Position numbers and translations under genes: made by a program
Assembly (NCBI RefSeq): GCF_000312425.1
Contig: NZ_HE997181.1
Coordinates: forward strand, 468,002-532,001
DNA length: 64,000 nt
Origin: Reyranella massiliensis 521
GTDB taxonomy: Bacteria; Pseudomonadota; Alphaproteobacteria; Reyranellales; Reyranellaceae
Direction: 5' to 3'
In this document: piece after piece, positions 54,829 through 64,000 of the stretch
How the letters are laid out: each line of letters opens with the position of its first letter
Numbering within the stretch: position 1 is the stretch's first letter
The notes under the pieces: model-generated
What the model was told of the DNA's origin: nothing
The model's input: only the letters and a program-made list of their open reading frames with translations
Databases searched by the model: none

Positions 54829-56223
54829 CTAACCCTTTGCCTGGGCGCGCACCTCGCGGCTGGCGACGACTTTGCCGTTGGCATAGGCCTCGTGATTTTC
54901 GTCGACGTCGCCGAGCTTGTAGCGGTAGTTCACCATCATGGCGTAGGCCTGCTTCAGGCCGTTGCTGCTGGTGTCGCCCAGCCAGTTCAGCCGTTCGACG
55001 ATTGCGCCGTTGCCGAGATGGAAGTTGGCCACGCGATCGAGGGCGCGGCCCCTCTCGTCGGTCGAAGTGAGATAACGTGCGGCCAGCCGCGTCAGAATCG
55101 GGCGCAACGATTTGTCGATCGCCGGCACATCCCACCAGTTCGGCCGGTCGAGCAGTTGGCGGACCGCCGCCGCGCCGCGCACCTTGTCGATCACCGGCAC
55201 CAGCGAGGCGATCTCGGCCGCGGTCAGCGCGCCGTCGCCTTCGTTCTTCAGGCGGCCATCGATGTGGTGGCGCAGGCCGGGAATTGGCGAGAGGGTGGCG
55301 AAATCCTTGATGTTGGGAAGGTCGCGCGCAAGCTGACTGGCGACCCGCTTGATCAGGAAATTGCCGAAGCTGATGCCGGCCAGTCCCTGCTGACAGTTGG
55401 AGATCGAATAGAAGATCGCGGTGTTCGCGCGCGCAGGGTCGGCCGTTTCGTCGCGGGCGTCGAGCAGGCGCTGCACGTTGCCGGCCATGCCGTCGACCAA
55501 TGCCACTTCGACGAAGATCAGCGGCTCGTCGGGCATGCGCGGATGGAAGAAGGCAAAGCAGCGCCGGTCCGAATCGAGACGGTTCTTGAGATCGCGCCAG
55601 GAGCGGATGGCATGGACGGCCTCGTAGTCCACCAGCTTTTCCAGAAGCGCTGCCGAGGCATTCCAGTCGATGCGGACCAGGTCGAGGAAGGCCACGTCGA
55701 ACCAGGCGCTCAAGAGGGGACGCAGGTCTTCGCTCAAGGCACGGGCGGCCGTGTCGGTCTTGCCCAGCGCCAGCAGCTCGGCGCGCAGGTCGACGACGAA
55801 CTTCACGCCCTGCGGGACGCCGACGAACTCACGCAGCAGGCGGACCGCCGGCGGCTCCAGCACACGCATCAGCGCCCGGGCAGGTTCCTTTCCCGAGCGC
55901 CAGTGCTCGACCTTGGCGACCGCCGCCTCGCGCGGCAGCCCATAGTCGTGGGCCAGCGTCAGGAGGAACTTTTTGCGGCCTGCAGGCGAGAGCGAAAGAT
56001 AGGCCTTCCCCAGTTCGGCAGCACGGCCTCGTCGCGCGGTCTCGCCGCCCTTGGCCTCGAGGCAGGCGTCGATGCGGCTCTTGAGCCTTGGAATGTCGTC
56101 GTCGGGCAGATCGGCGCGCAAGGGCGCCCCGACGGCTTCGCGGGCGCCACGGGCGGTATCGATGAAGGCGATGCGCAGGCGTTCGAGCGTGCGGTCGACG
56201 GTGTTGGAGAACGGAAGTGCCAT
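54829..56223 (-). CDS. Malonyl-CoA decarboxylase
   Basis: A 464-residue malonyl-CoA decarboxylase, which converts malonyl-CoA to acetyl-CoA and CO2. The N-terminal helical domain covers residues 1-150. The C-terminal GNAT-like catalytic domain has CFAFFHPRMPDEPLIFVEVA near 240, AIFYSISNCQQGLAGISFGN near 290 (active-site Ser and region), and FATLSPIPGLRHH near 320 with the catalytic Ser-His. The C-terminus ends RAQAKG, not a peroxisomal signal. It is preceded by an ABC exporter gene on the same strand across 75 bases. Confidence 0.95.
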   Translation of the reverse strand: MALPFSNTVDRTLERLRIAFIDTARGAREAVGAPLRADLPDDDIPRLKSRIDACLEAKGGETARRGRAAELGKAYLSLSPAGRKKFLLTLAHDYGLPREAAVAKVEHWRSGKEPARALMRVLEPPAVRLLREFVGVPQGVKFVVDLRAELLALGKTDTAARALSEDLRPLLSAWFDVAFLDLVRIDWNASAALLEKLVDYEAVHAIRSWRDLKNRLDSDRRCFAFFHPRMPDEPLIFVEVALVDGMAGNVQRLLDARDETADPARANTAIFYSISNCQQGLAGISFGNFLIKRVASQLARDLPNIKDFATLSPIPGLRHHIDGRLKNEGDGALTAAEIASLVPVIDKVRGAAAVRQLLDRPNWWDVPAIDKSLRPILTRLAARYLTSTDERGRALDRVANFHLGNGAIVERLNWLGDTSSNGLKQAYAMMVNYRYKLGDVDENHEAYANGKVVASREVRAQAKG

Positions 56224-56298
56224 TCACCAATTATGTCATGGCAAACGTGTCACTCCAGTGGCGTCACAAGAGCGCGCCTTCAGACGTAGCCTGATTGA

Positions 56299-58059
<1,761 letters not shown>

Positions 58060-58253
58060 AACCTTGGGAACGAATCTGCGGCTGAAAGGTTCATTAGCTT
58101 GCGGCTCCAGCCGCGAGCTGTGACCAAACGGTGGCTGCCGCGCGATCACCACATTAGCAGGCTGATTCTTGCGCTTCCGTGCCGAACGGCGTCGTCCTGA
58201 AGCAGAGCGAAGATAATGTGTGCCGGGGCCACCAAATACGGGAGTACAAGTGC

Positions 58254-59309
58254 ATGCGCATTGCCCAAGTCGCACCGCTGACCGAGGCCATACCCCCCAA
58301 ACTCTATGGTGGCACCGAGCGCGTCGTATCCTGGCTGACCGAGGAATTGGTGGCCCTTGGCCATGATGTGACGCTATTTGCCAGCGGCGACTCCAGGACC
58401 ACGGCTCATCTGGAACCGATCTGGCCCCGGGCTCTCCGGCTCGACGGCAAGGTGCGCGATCCGATGGCGTTGCACATGGCGATGTTAGAGCAAGTCTATC
58501 AGCGCGCCGACCAGTTCGACATCCTGCACTTTCACCTCGATTACTTTCCGTTCTCGCTCTTCTCGCGCAACGCGACGCCCTTCATTACAACTTTGCATGG
58601 CAGACTTGATCTGCCCGAACATCAGGTGGTGTTCGATGTTTTCAATCGTGCACCTGTGATCTCCATTTCCGATGCGCAGCGCGGGCCGGTGCCCAACGCG
58701 CACTGGATCGAAACAATTTATCACGGCCTGCCGGCCGATCTTCTGCGGCCTGATCCGGTGCAGCCAGGATACCTTGCGGTGCTCGGCCGTATAGCGCCGG
58801 AGAAAGCGGTCGACCGCGCTATCCACATCGCCCGCCGCGCCGGGATGCCGTTGAAGATCGCGGCCAAGGTCGATCCGGTCGATCGTCAGTATTTCGAGCA
58901 CGAGATCCGGCCACTGCTCGACCTGCCCGGCATCGAGTATATCGGCGAGATCAACGACGTGCAGAAATCCGAGTTCCTGAGCGGAGCCATCGGCCTCCTG
59001 ATGCCCATCGACTGGCCCGAACCGTTTGGGCTGGTCATGATCGAGGCGATGGCCTGCGGCACGCCGGTGCTCGCCTATCCTGGCGGCTCGGTTCCCGAGA
59101 TCGTCGAGGACGGCCTGACCGGCTTCATCGTCAACAACGAAGCGGAAGCCGTCGACGCCGTACGCCGCCTGCCTGAGCTGTCGCGTCCCCGGATCCGCGC
59201 TCGCTTCGAGGAACGCTTCACGGCCCGGCGCATGGCGATGGATTATCTCTCGGTCTATCGCCGCATGGCCGAGAGCCACGCCCCGCGTCTCAGGGTGGTC
59301 ACGGCCTGA
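58254..59309 (+). CDS. GT4 family glycosyltransferase
   Basis: A 351-residue GT-B glycosyltransferase. KLYGGTERVVSWLTEELVALGHDVTLF is the N-terminal acceptor lobe (quoted in parts: KLYGGTERV and LGHDVTLF). AVLGRIAPEKAVDRAI opens the donor lobe. EPFGLVMIEAMACGTPVLAY carries the catalytic EX7E motif, and GGSVPEIVEDGLTGFIV follows. It transfers a sugar from a nucleotide-sugar. It is divergent from an ABC exporter, so an exported glycan or glycolipid is plausible. ATG 58254 is preferred to the in-frame upstream start at 58179. Confidence 0.9.
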   Translation: MRIAQVAPLTEAIPPKLYGGTERVVSWLTEELVALGHDVTLFASGDSRTTAHLEPIWPRALRLDGKVRDPMALHMAMLEQVYQRADQFDILHFHLDYFPFSLFSRNATPFITTLHGRLDLPEHQVVFDVFNRAPVISISDAQRGPVPNAHWIETIYHGLPADLLRPDPVQPGYLAVLGRIAPEKAVDRAIHIARRAGMPLKIAAKVDPVDRQYFEHEIRPLLDLPGIEYIGEINDVQKSEFLSGAIGLLMPIDWPEPFGLVMIEAMACGTPVLAYPGGSVPEIVEDGLTGFIVNNEAEAVDAVRRLPELSRPRIRARFEERFTARRMAMDYLSVYRRMAESHAPRLRVVTA

Positions 59310-59313
59310 GGCA

Positions 59314-59958
59314 TCAGGGACCGACCGCGGCGGTTTCCAGCGTCCGCCAGAGATACCAACTCGCAACCGTCCGATAGGGCCGCCACTTTTCGCCGGCCCT
59401 TTCGAGGACTTGCGGCGAGGGCAGGGCGCGCCTTCGAAAGGCCTTCGCATAGGCCTTGCGCAGGCTGTAGTCGTCGAGCGGCAGGACGTCCGGTCGACCG
59501 AGCCTGAACATCAGGAACATCTCGGCGCTCCAGCGGCCTATGCCGCGCACCTGAACCAATCGCTCGATCAGCGCCGCATCGTCGAGCGCCTGCGCCTGCT
59601 CGAGGGTTGGCAACTCGCCGCTGGCCACCCGGCGCGCGAGGTCCTGCACGGCCAGTACCTTGGCGCGCGAGAGACCACAGCCGCGCAGTCTCTCGTCGGG
59701 CGTCTTCAGGATATGGCGCGGCGTGAAGCCATCCGTTGCGCGTGGATAGAGGGCCTCGACCCGGCTGTAGATCGTTGCCGCAGCCTTGTTGGAGAGCTGC
59801 TGGTAGACGATCGCTTCGGCGAGTGCGCCAAACAGGCTGCGCGAGGCCTTGAGTTCCATCCGGAAAGGGCCGACAGCGTCGATGATCTCGGCGAGCGCCG
59901 GATCGGCCGCGCGCAGGTGGCCGATGGCCCGACGTGGTCGGAAGGCAAAGCCGGTCAT
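59314..59958 (-). CDS. DNA-3-methyladenine glycosylase (AlkA/HhH type)
   Basis: A 214-residue helix-hairpin-helix glycosylase. EAIVYQQLSNKAAATIYSR near residue 48 is family-typical; the HhH motif is VQVRGIGRWSAEMFLMF at residues 136-151; PLDDYSLRKAY gives the catalytic Asp at 162/163. It removes alkylated purines from DNA. It is shorter than E. coli AlkA, lacking the N-terminal domain. The start overlaps the ogt stop by 4 bases (ATGA), so repair of O6- and N-alkyl damage is coupled. Confidence 0.93.
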   Translation of the reverse strand: MTGFAFRPRRAIGHLRAADPALAEIIDAVGPFRMELKASRSLFGALAEAIVYQQLSNKAAATIYSRVEALYPRATDGFTPRHILKTPDERLRGCGLSRAKVLAVQDLARRVASGELPTLEQAQALDDAALIERLVQVRGIGRWSAEMFLMFRLGRPDVLPLDDYSLRKAYAKAFRRRALPSPQVLERAGEKWRPYRTVASWYLWRTLETAAVGP

Positions 59959-60506
59959 CGCCCTGTATCGAACAGGGGGCCGGCGCCGAGCGCCGAGGCG
60001 CCTTCGATTTCCAGGATGCGTCGCTTGGTGGCGACGCCGCCACCTGCGGAGAAGCCGCCCATCTTGCCGTCGGCGCCGAGCACGCGGTGGCAGGGGACGA
60101 TGATGGCAATGGGATTGCGCCCCAGCGCCTGGCCGACCTCGCGCGATTCGTGCGGCACACCGAGGCGCCTGGCGATCTCGCCATAGGTCATGGTGTGGCC
60201 GGGAGGGATGGTGCGTGCCACTTCGTAAACCTTGCGATGGAACTCGGGCGCGGCTTCGAGGTCGAGTGGAATGTCTTCGAGATCGATCGCGCCTCCTGCC
60301 AGCAATGCCTGCACGCGATCGAGGGCACGCTGTACGCCGGAAGGCGGGTCGGTCTCCGTCACACCGGGCCAGCGCCGCTTGACCCGGCTGCGCGTTGCCT
60401 GCGCGGTCGCCTCGGGCAACTGCAGGCCGGCGATGCCGCGACCGCTCCAGACGAGGCCGCAAGTGCCGATCGGCGTATCGAACAGGGTGAAGCTCAAAGC
60501 TGTCAT
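59955..60506 (-). CDS. ogt: Methylated-DNA--protein-cysteine methyltransferase
   Basis: A 183-residue O6-alkylguanine repair protein that accepts the methyl group on its own cysteine. IIVPCHRVLGADGKMGGFSA carries the acceptor Cys139, and PPGHTMTYGEIARRLG with GQALGRNPIAI is the DNA-binding helix-turn-helix and Arg finger. The N-terminal residues 1-85 are the usual non-catalytic domain. It is upstream of the AlkA-type gene with a 4-base overlap. It is divergent from btaA, across 125 bases. Confidence 0.95.
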   Translation of the reverse strand: MTALSFTLFDTPIGTCGLVWSGRGIAGLQLPEATAQATRSRVKRRWPGVTETDPPSGVQRALDRVQALLAGGAIDLEDIPLDLEAAPEFHRKVYEVARTIPPGHTMTYGEIARRLGVPHESREVGQALGRNPIAIIVPCHRVLGADGKMGGFSAGGGVATKRRILEIEGASALGAGPLFDTGR

Positions 60507-60565
60507 GCGGGCAGCTTTCTACCTAACCGGTAATCCCGTCAAGTCGTGGAAATCCACCGACCGTA

Positions 60566-60599
60566 CCGTCATCAAACTGGCACCGACGGTGGGTATTTT
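60566..60599 (+). promoter_or_regulatory. Candidate Pho box with spaced -10 element ahead of btaA
   Basis: CCGTCAT (60566-60572), spacer CAAA, CTGGCAC (60577-60583) matches the CTGTCAT-N4-CTGTCAT Pho box at 11 of 14 bases. Ten bases further is TATTTT (60594-60599), the canonical PhoB spacing to -10. The predicted start of transcription near 60606 lies 26 bases ahead of the btaA TTG. It is not tested; regulation of betaine lipid genes by PhoB is known in Sinorhizobium. Confidence 0.55.
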
Positions 60600-60631
60600 G
60601 TCGGGATTGGGTCGAGCCGGAGTTCCAGGGG

Positions 60632-61864
60632 TTGGTCTATCTGCGGGCCGAGAGCCATGTCCGTCTGAAAGAGGCGGTGCGCCGACACAGGGCGCTATCC
60701 CGCGAGGGGCTTCTGGAGCGTCTGTTCGAGAAGCTTTTTCGTGGCCTTGTGTACACGCAGATCTGGGAAGATCCCGAGATCGACCTTGAAGCCCTGGCCC
60801 TGACACCGGATTGCCATGTCGTGGCGATCGCCTCGGGCGGCTGCAACGTTCTTTCCTACCTGACCGCCGATCCTGCGCGCATCACGGCGCTCGATCTCAG
60901 CGCGGCACATGTCGCCCTGAACCGGCTGAAGCTGGCCGCGGCGATCCGGCTGCCTTCATGGGAGGCGTTCTACCGCTTCTTCGGGGCGGCCGATGCCGAA
61001 GCGAACATTCGCGCCTATGACCGGCTGATTGCGCCGCATCTCGACTCGCAAAGCCGCACCTATTGGGAAGGCCGAGGCCTCCAGCAGCTGGGCCGTCGCC
61101 GCATTTCGATCTTTGCCCGCAATGCCTATCGGCACGGCGTGCTGGGCCGTTTCATCGGCGTCGCACATGTCGCTGCACGCGCCTATGGCGTCGATCTGCG
61201 CCAACTCCTGAGTGCTCGGTCACTCGACGACCAGCGCCGTTTCTTCGAGACCATGCTGGCGCCTCTGTTCGACAAGCCCGTCGTGCGATGGGCCACAGCC
61301 AACCGCCTGTCGCTCTATGGTCTCGGCATTCCGCCCGCGCAGTACGAGGCATTGGCCGGCGGCCGCGATATGGGGGCCGTGCTGCGGGATCGCGTCGAGC
61401 GGCTTGTCTGCGGCTTCAGCCTGAATGACAACTACTTTGCCTGGCAGGCGTTCGGCCGCTCCTATGCGCGCGATGCCAGCGGTCCGCTGCCTCCCTATCT
61501 GCGGCAGGATCAGTTCGAGGCCGTGCGCCGTCGCGCCGACAGGGTCGAGGTGATGAACAGGTCGGTCACGGAGTATCTCGCTTCCTGTCCGGCCGGATCG
61601 CGTGATCGCTACGTGCTGCTCGATGCCCAGGACTGGATGACCGACATCCAGCTCAACGCACTTTGGATCGAGATCACGCGCACAGCGCGGCAGGGCGCGC
61701 GCGTCGTCTTCCGCACGGCTGCCGAACCTTCGCTGCTTCCGGGCAGGGTCGATCCGGCGCTGCTCTCGCGCTGGCGCTATGACGAGGAGGCATCGCTCGC
61801 CTTCACGCAACGCGATCGGTCCGCCATTTACGGCGGCGTCCACCTCTATGTCTTCGAGGGCTGA
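60632..61864 (+). CDS. btaA: BtaA, SAM:diacylglycerol 3-amino-3-carboxypropyl transferase (DUF3419)
   Basis: A 410-residue DUF3419/BtaA protein. LFRGLVYTQIWEDPEIDLEA near residues 36-54 and VVAIASGGCNVLSYLTADP near 63-81 (SAM Rossmann motif) are family-typical. BtaA moves the aminocarboxypropyl group of SAM onto diacylglycerol, the first step to the betaine lipid DGTS. The start TTG 60632 has GGAG 9 bases ahead; GTG 60677 is an alternative. The btaB start follows 1 base after the stop. A candidate Pho box precedes the gene. Divergent from ogt. Confidence 0.92.
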   Translation: MVYLRAESHVRLKEAVRRHRALSREGLLERLFEKLFRGLVYTQIWEDPEIDLEALALTPDCHVVAIASGGCNVLSYLTADPARITALDLSAAHVALNRLKLAAAIRLPSWEAFYRFFGAADAEANIRAYDRLIAPHLDSQSRTYWEGRGLQQLGRRRISIFARNAYRHGVLGRFIGVAHVAARAYGVDLRQLLSARSLDDQRRFFETMLAPLFDKPVVRWATANRLSLYGLGIPPAQYEALAGGRDMGAVLRDRVERLVCGFSLNDNYFAWQAFGRSYARDASGPLPPYLRQDQFEAVRRRADRVEVMNRSVTEYLASCPAGSRDRYVLLDAQDWMTDIQLNALWIEITRTARQGARVVFRTAAEPSLLPGRVDPALLSRWRYDEEASLAFTQRDRSAIYGGVHLYVFEG

Positions 61865-61865
61865 C

Positions 61866-62537
61866 ATGAGCGATATCACGGCGTCGCCGGGCCGACCGGC
61901 GGAATTGATGGATCTCATCTACCGCCGCCAGCGCCACGTCTACGATCTCAGCCGCAAGTACTACCTGCTGGGTCGCGATCGCCTGATCGACCAGCTGGCA
62001 CCGCGTCCCGGCGAGCGTGTTCTGGAAATTGGCTGCGGTACCGCGCGCAACCTGGTTGCCGTCGCGCGCCGCTACCCCGAGGCATCCCTGTTCGGCATCG
62101 ACATCTCCGCCGAGATGCTGCGGACGGCCCGGCAGACCGTCGAGCGGGAAGGGCTCGTTTCGCGTATCCGCCTCGCCCGTGCCGACGCCACGCGGTTCGA
62201 TCCGGCCATTCTCTTTGGTGTGCCGTCTTTCTCGCGGATCTTCATCTCCTACAGCCTGTCGATGATCCCGGCCTGGGAGAGTGTGCTGGCCCAGGCGCTG
62301 GCGTGGGTGCGGCCCGGCGGCGAGCTGCATATCGTCGATTTCGGCCGCCAGGAGGAGCTGCCCGTCTGGTTCAGAGCTGGGCTGCGACGCTGGCTGGCCC
62401 TGTTTCACGTCTCGCCGCGAGATCGGCTGGAAACGGCACTGACGGAGTTCGCCGACCGGCAGACGGCGAGCCTTTGCCGCTTCGAACGGCCCTTCCGTGG
62501 GTACGCCCAGTATGCCGTCTGCCGCAGGGCGGGCTGA
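61866..62537 (+). CDS. btaB: BtaB, SAM-dependent methyltransferase for betaine lipids
   Basis: A 223-residue class I methyltransferase. RHVYDLSRKYYLLGRDRLI is the BtaB-typical N-terminus, and VLEIGCGTARNL at residues 52-63 the SAM motif. It performs the three N-methylations that turn diacylglyceryl-homoserine into DGTS in the membrane, using BtaA's product. It starts one base after the btaA stop, so the two are translationally coupled. Together they let the cell replace phospholipids when phosphate is short. Confidence 0.92.
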   Translation: MSDITASPGRPAELMDLIYRRQRHVYDLSRKYYLLGRDRLIDQLAPRPGERVLEIGCGTARNLVAVARRYPEASLFGIDISAEMLRTARQTVEREGLVSRIRLARADATRFDPAILFGVPSFSRIFISYSLSMIPAWESVLAQALAWVRPGGELHIVDFGRQEELPVWFRAGLRRWLALFHVSPRDRLETALTEFADRQTASLCRFERPFRGYAQYAVCRRAG

Positions 62538-62561
62538 GCCGGCAACTACCTGGGTCGCATG

Positions 62562-62600
62562 GCCCCTCCGTCCGGCGGACATGGCCGGGCAGGGAGGGGC
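62562..62600. other. Nested inverted repeat between btaB and thiolase gene
   Basis: GCCCCTCC (62562-62569) pairs with GGAGGGGC (62593-62600); inside it GTCC (62570-62573) pairs with GGAC (62577-62580). No T-run follows. Thus it may form a strong stem-loop and stop or shield the btaAB transcript; a second 6-base inverted repeat CCCAAC/GTTGGG follows at 62629-62651 and covers the thiolase ribosome site. Confidence 0.45.
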
Positions 62601-62661
62601 ACTAGCAAGCCCCCGCGAGCGGTGCTACCCCAACCCATTGATTGAGTTGGGAGTACCCAAG

Positions 62662-63864
62662 ATGACTGAAGCCTTCATTTGTGATGCGATCCGAACCCCC
62701 GTCGGCCGTTACAACGGCGGCCTGGGCGCCATGCGTGTGGACGATCTCGCTGCCCATCCGATCAAGGCGCTGATGCAGCGCAATGCCAATGTCGATTGGG
62801 GGGCGGTCGACGATGTCATCTACGGCTGCGTGAATCAGGCCGGCGAGGACAATCGCAATGTCGCGCGCATGGCGGGTCTGCTCGCCGGTCTGCCGGTCGA
62901 AGTGGCCGGCGCCACGGTGAACCGGCTCTGTGGCTCTGGCCTGGAAGCGGCCGGACACGCTGCACGTGCTGTAAAGCTCGGCGAAGCCGACATGATGATT
63001 GCCGGCGGGGTCGAGGGCATGACGCGCTCGCCCTATGTCATGGGTAAACCCGAAAGCGCCTTCGATCGTTCCATGAAGCTTGAGGATACGGTGCTGGGCT
63101 GGCGCTTCGTCAACCCGCGCATGAAGGCGGCATACGGCGTCGACCCGATGGGCCAGACCGCCGAGAACGTCGCGACCGAGCACCAGATCAGCCGAACCGA
63201 TCAGGATGCCTTTGCCTATCGCAGCCAGCGTCGCTGCAAGGCGGCGCAGGATCGTGGCTTCTTCGAGAAGGAAATCGTTTCGGTCACCGTCAAGAAGGGC
63301 AAGACCGAGATCGTCGTTGGCAAGGACGAGCATCCGCGCGGCGACACGACGATGGAAACGCTCTCGAAGCTGGCGGCGGCGTTCCGCGACGGCGGCTCGG
63401 TGACGGCTGGCAACTCCTCGGGCCTGAACGATGGCGCCTGCGCCATGATCATTGCCTCGGAGGCTGCGGCCAAGGCCAACGGACTCACGCCTCGCGCCCG
63501 TATCCTGGGTACGGTATCGGCCGGCGTGCCGCCGCGCGTCATGGGCATCGGTCCGGTGCCGGCGACGCAGAAGCTGCTGGCCAAGCTCGGCATGACCATC
63601 GGCGACTTCGACACGATCGAACTCAACGAAGCCTTTGCCGCCCAGGCGCTGGCCGTCCTGCGCCAGCTTGGCCTCAGCGACGATGCCGAGAACGTCAACC
63701 CCAACGGCGGCGCCATCGCGCTGGGCCATCCGCTCGGCGCGTCGGGCGGCCGGTTGATGATCACGGCTCTCAACCAGCTCGAGGCGACGGGCGGCAAGCG
63801 CGCGCTCGCCACCATGTGCATCGGCGTCGGCCAAGGCATCGCGCTGGCGCTGGAACGGGTCTGA
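62662..63864 (+). CDS. Acetyl-CoA C-acyltransferase (thiolase, PcaF-like)
   Basis: A 400-residue thiolase. TVNRLCGSGLEAAGHAARAV near residue 88 carries the nucleophile Cys, IELNEAFAAQALA a conserved loop, NPNGGAIALGHPLGASGGRL near 352 the His, and MCIGVGQGIALALERV the C-terminal Cys/Gly loop. Blocks such as AFICDAIRTPVGRYNGGL, DDVIYGCVNQAGEDNRNVAR and VEGMTRSPYVMGK resemble beta-ketoadipyl-CoA thiolase (PcaF/PaaJ). It releases acetyl-CoA from 3-ketoacyl-CoA. ATG 62662 is 124 bases after btaB, with GGGAG in range. Confidence 0.94.
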   Translation: MTEAFICDAIRTPVGRYNGGLGAMRVDDLAAHPIKALMQRNANVDWGAVDDVIYGCVNQAGEDNRNVARMAGLLAGLPVEVAGATVNRLCGSGLEAAGHAARAVKLGEADMMIAGGVEGMTRSPYVMGKPESAFDRSMKLEDTVLGWRFVNPRMKAAYGVDPMGQTAENVATEHQISRTDQDAFAYRSQRRCKAAQDRGFFEKEIVSVTVKKGKTEIVVGKDEHPRGDTTMETLSKLAAAFRDGGSVTAGNSSGLNDGACAMIIASEAAAKANGLTPRARILGTVSAGVPPRVMGIGPVPATQKLLAKLGMTIGDFDTIELNEAFAAQALAVLRQLGLSDDAENVNPNGGAIALGHPLGASGGRLMITALNQLEATGGKRALATMCIGVGQGIALALERV

Positions 63865-64000
63865 TGCGTCACCTGCTGCTTGCCGCCGCCGCGCTCCTGC
63901 TATCGAGCCTGTCGGCGCAAGCGCAGGTCGAACCGCAATTCACCAAGGAGCTGACCTCCAACGCTCCGGGCAGCAGCGATCTGCTGCTGCCGCGCTATGC
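63864..64000 (+). CDS. Start of an exported protein, truncated by the window end
   Basis: ATG 63864 overlaps the thiolase stop by 1 base (TGATG). The visible 45 residues begin with a signal peptide, hydrophobic run LLLAAAALLLSSLS and cleavage after SAQA. The mature start QVEPQFTKELTSNAPGS is not enough to name a family. The gene continues past 64000, so the function is not assigned. Confidence 0.7.
   Translation, partial: MRHLLLAAAALLLSSLSAQAQVEPQFTKELTSNAPGSSDLLLPRY

Noticed and set aside
56224..56298. GTCAC direct repeat near the malonyl-CoA decarboxylase start as an operator
   Set aside because: Only five bases and no dyad symmetry or known regulator; not supportable.
58067..58091. GGAAC-N16-GGTT, similar to the EcfG stress promoter, ahead of the glycosyltransferase
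   Set aside because: The same pattern occurs at 10110-10134 where it points at no gene, the -10 lacks the C of CGTT, and the 5' leader would be long. It is likely chance.
58118..58135. Pho-box-like CTGTGAC-CAAA-CGGTGGC
   Set aside because: Second half matches only 3 of 7 bases and no spaced -10 follows.

Overview
The window is a 64 kb stretch of a high-GC (roughly 65%) chromosome from an alphaproteobacterium. The best evidence is the housekeeping block dgt-argS-SPOR-nagZ-scpA-scpB-tatA-tatB-tatC-serS-surE-pcm-nlpD-like (26.7-39.2 kb), an order typical of Alphaproteobacteria. Many acyl-CoA and Bug/TctC-type genes suggest a soil or freshwater heterotroph of the Rhodospirillales/Reyranella kind; the genus is inference only. 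I saw no rRNA, tRNA, insertion sequence, phage gene, CRISPR array or origin. Coding density is very high and no stretch above 300 bases lacks a gene; the longest gap, about 204 bases (2947-3150), shows nothing recognisable.

Layout. 1-2.9 kb: truncated crotonase, an acyl-CoA synthetase, an alpha/beta hydrolase. 3.1-9.2 kb: a peptidoglycan-binding membrane protein, two M20 metallohydrolases, a PuuE-type allantoinase-like deacetylase and a second acyl-CoA synthetase. 9.3-17.5 kb: a lysozyme-like lipoprotein, a small very basic protein, an aminotransferase/DMT exporter/amidohydrolase run, an FAD monooxygenase, a CHRD lipoprotein, and an amidohydrolase/aldo-keto reductase pair. 17.6-25.3 kb: glutathione transferase and aromatic-type FAD hydroxylase on the plus strand, facing a five-gene minus-strand run (gpt, alcohol dehydrogenase, Bug protein, aldolase-SDR fusion, TauD-like dioxygenase). 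25.4-26.6 kb: TerC and universal stress protein.

26.6-39.2 kb is the core block, covering nucleotide pool control, tRNA charging, cell-wall recycling, SMC-ScpAB chromosome condensation, Tat export and amidase activation. Its oddest member is ScpB, whose N-terminal extension holds a 100-residue tract that is 60% Asp. 39.2-44.9 kb: DUF1491 and an unknown protein, the ABC-F protein Uup, release factor 3, two RidA paralogues and a clear intrinsic terminator.

45-56.2 kb is rich in acyl-CoA metabolism: a third acyl-CoA synthetase, a GlcD-like FAD oxidase, an SCP-x type thiolase, an MFE-2 type SDR, a soluble adenylate cyclase, a MioC-like flavodoxin, two tandem PaaG-like hydratases, an SMP-30 lactonase and malonyl-CoA decarboxylase. 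56.3-64 kb: an ABC exporter divergent from a GT4 glycosyltransferase, an ogt-alkA alkylation-repair pair, and btaA-btaB for phosphorus-free betaine lipids preceded by a candidate Pho box, then a thiolase and the start of an exported protein.

The plausible new items are the Asp/Ser ScpB extension, a possible attenuator between tatA and tatB, an Asn in place of a metal-bridging Asp in an M20 hydrolase, and the Pho-box/-10 arrangement ahead of btaAB. I found no wholly new multi-gene system that I can defend.
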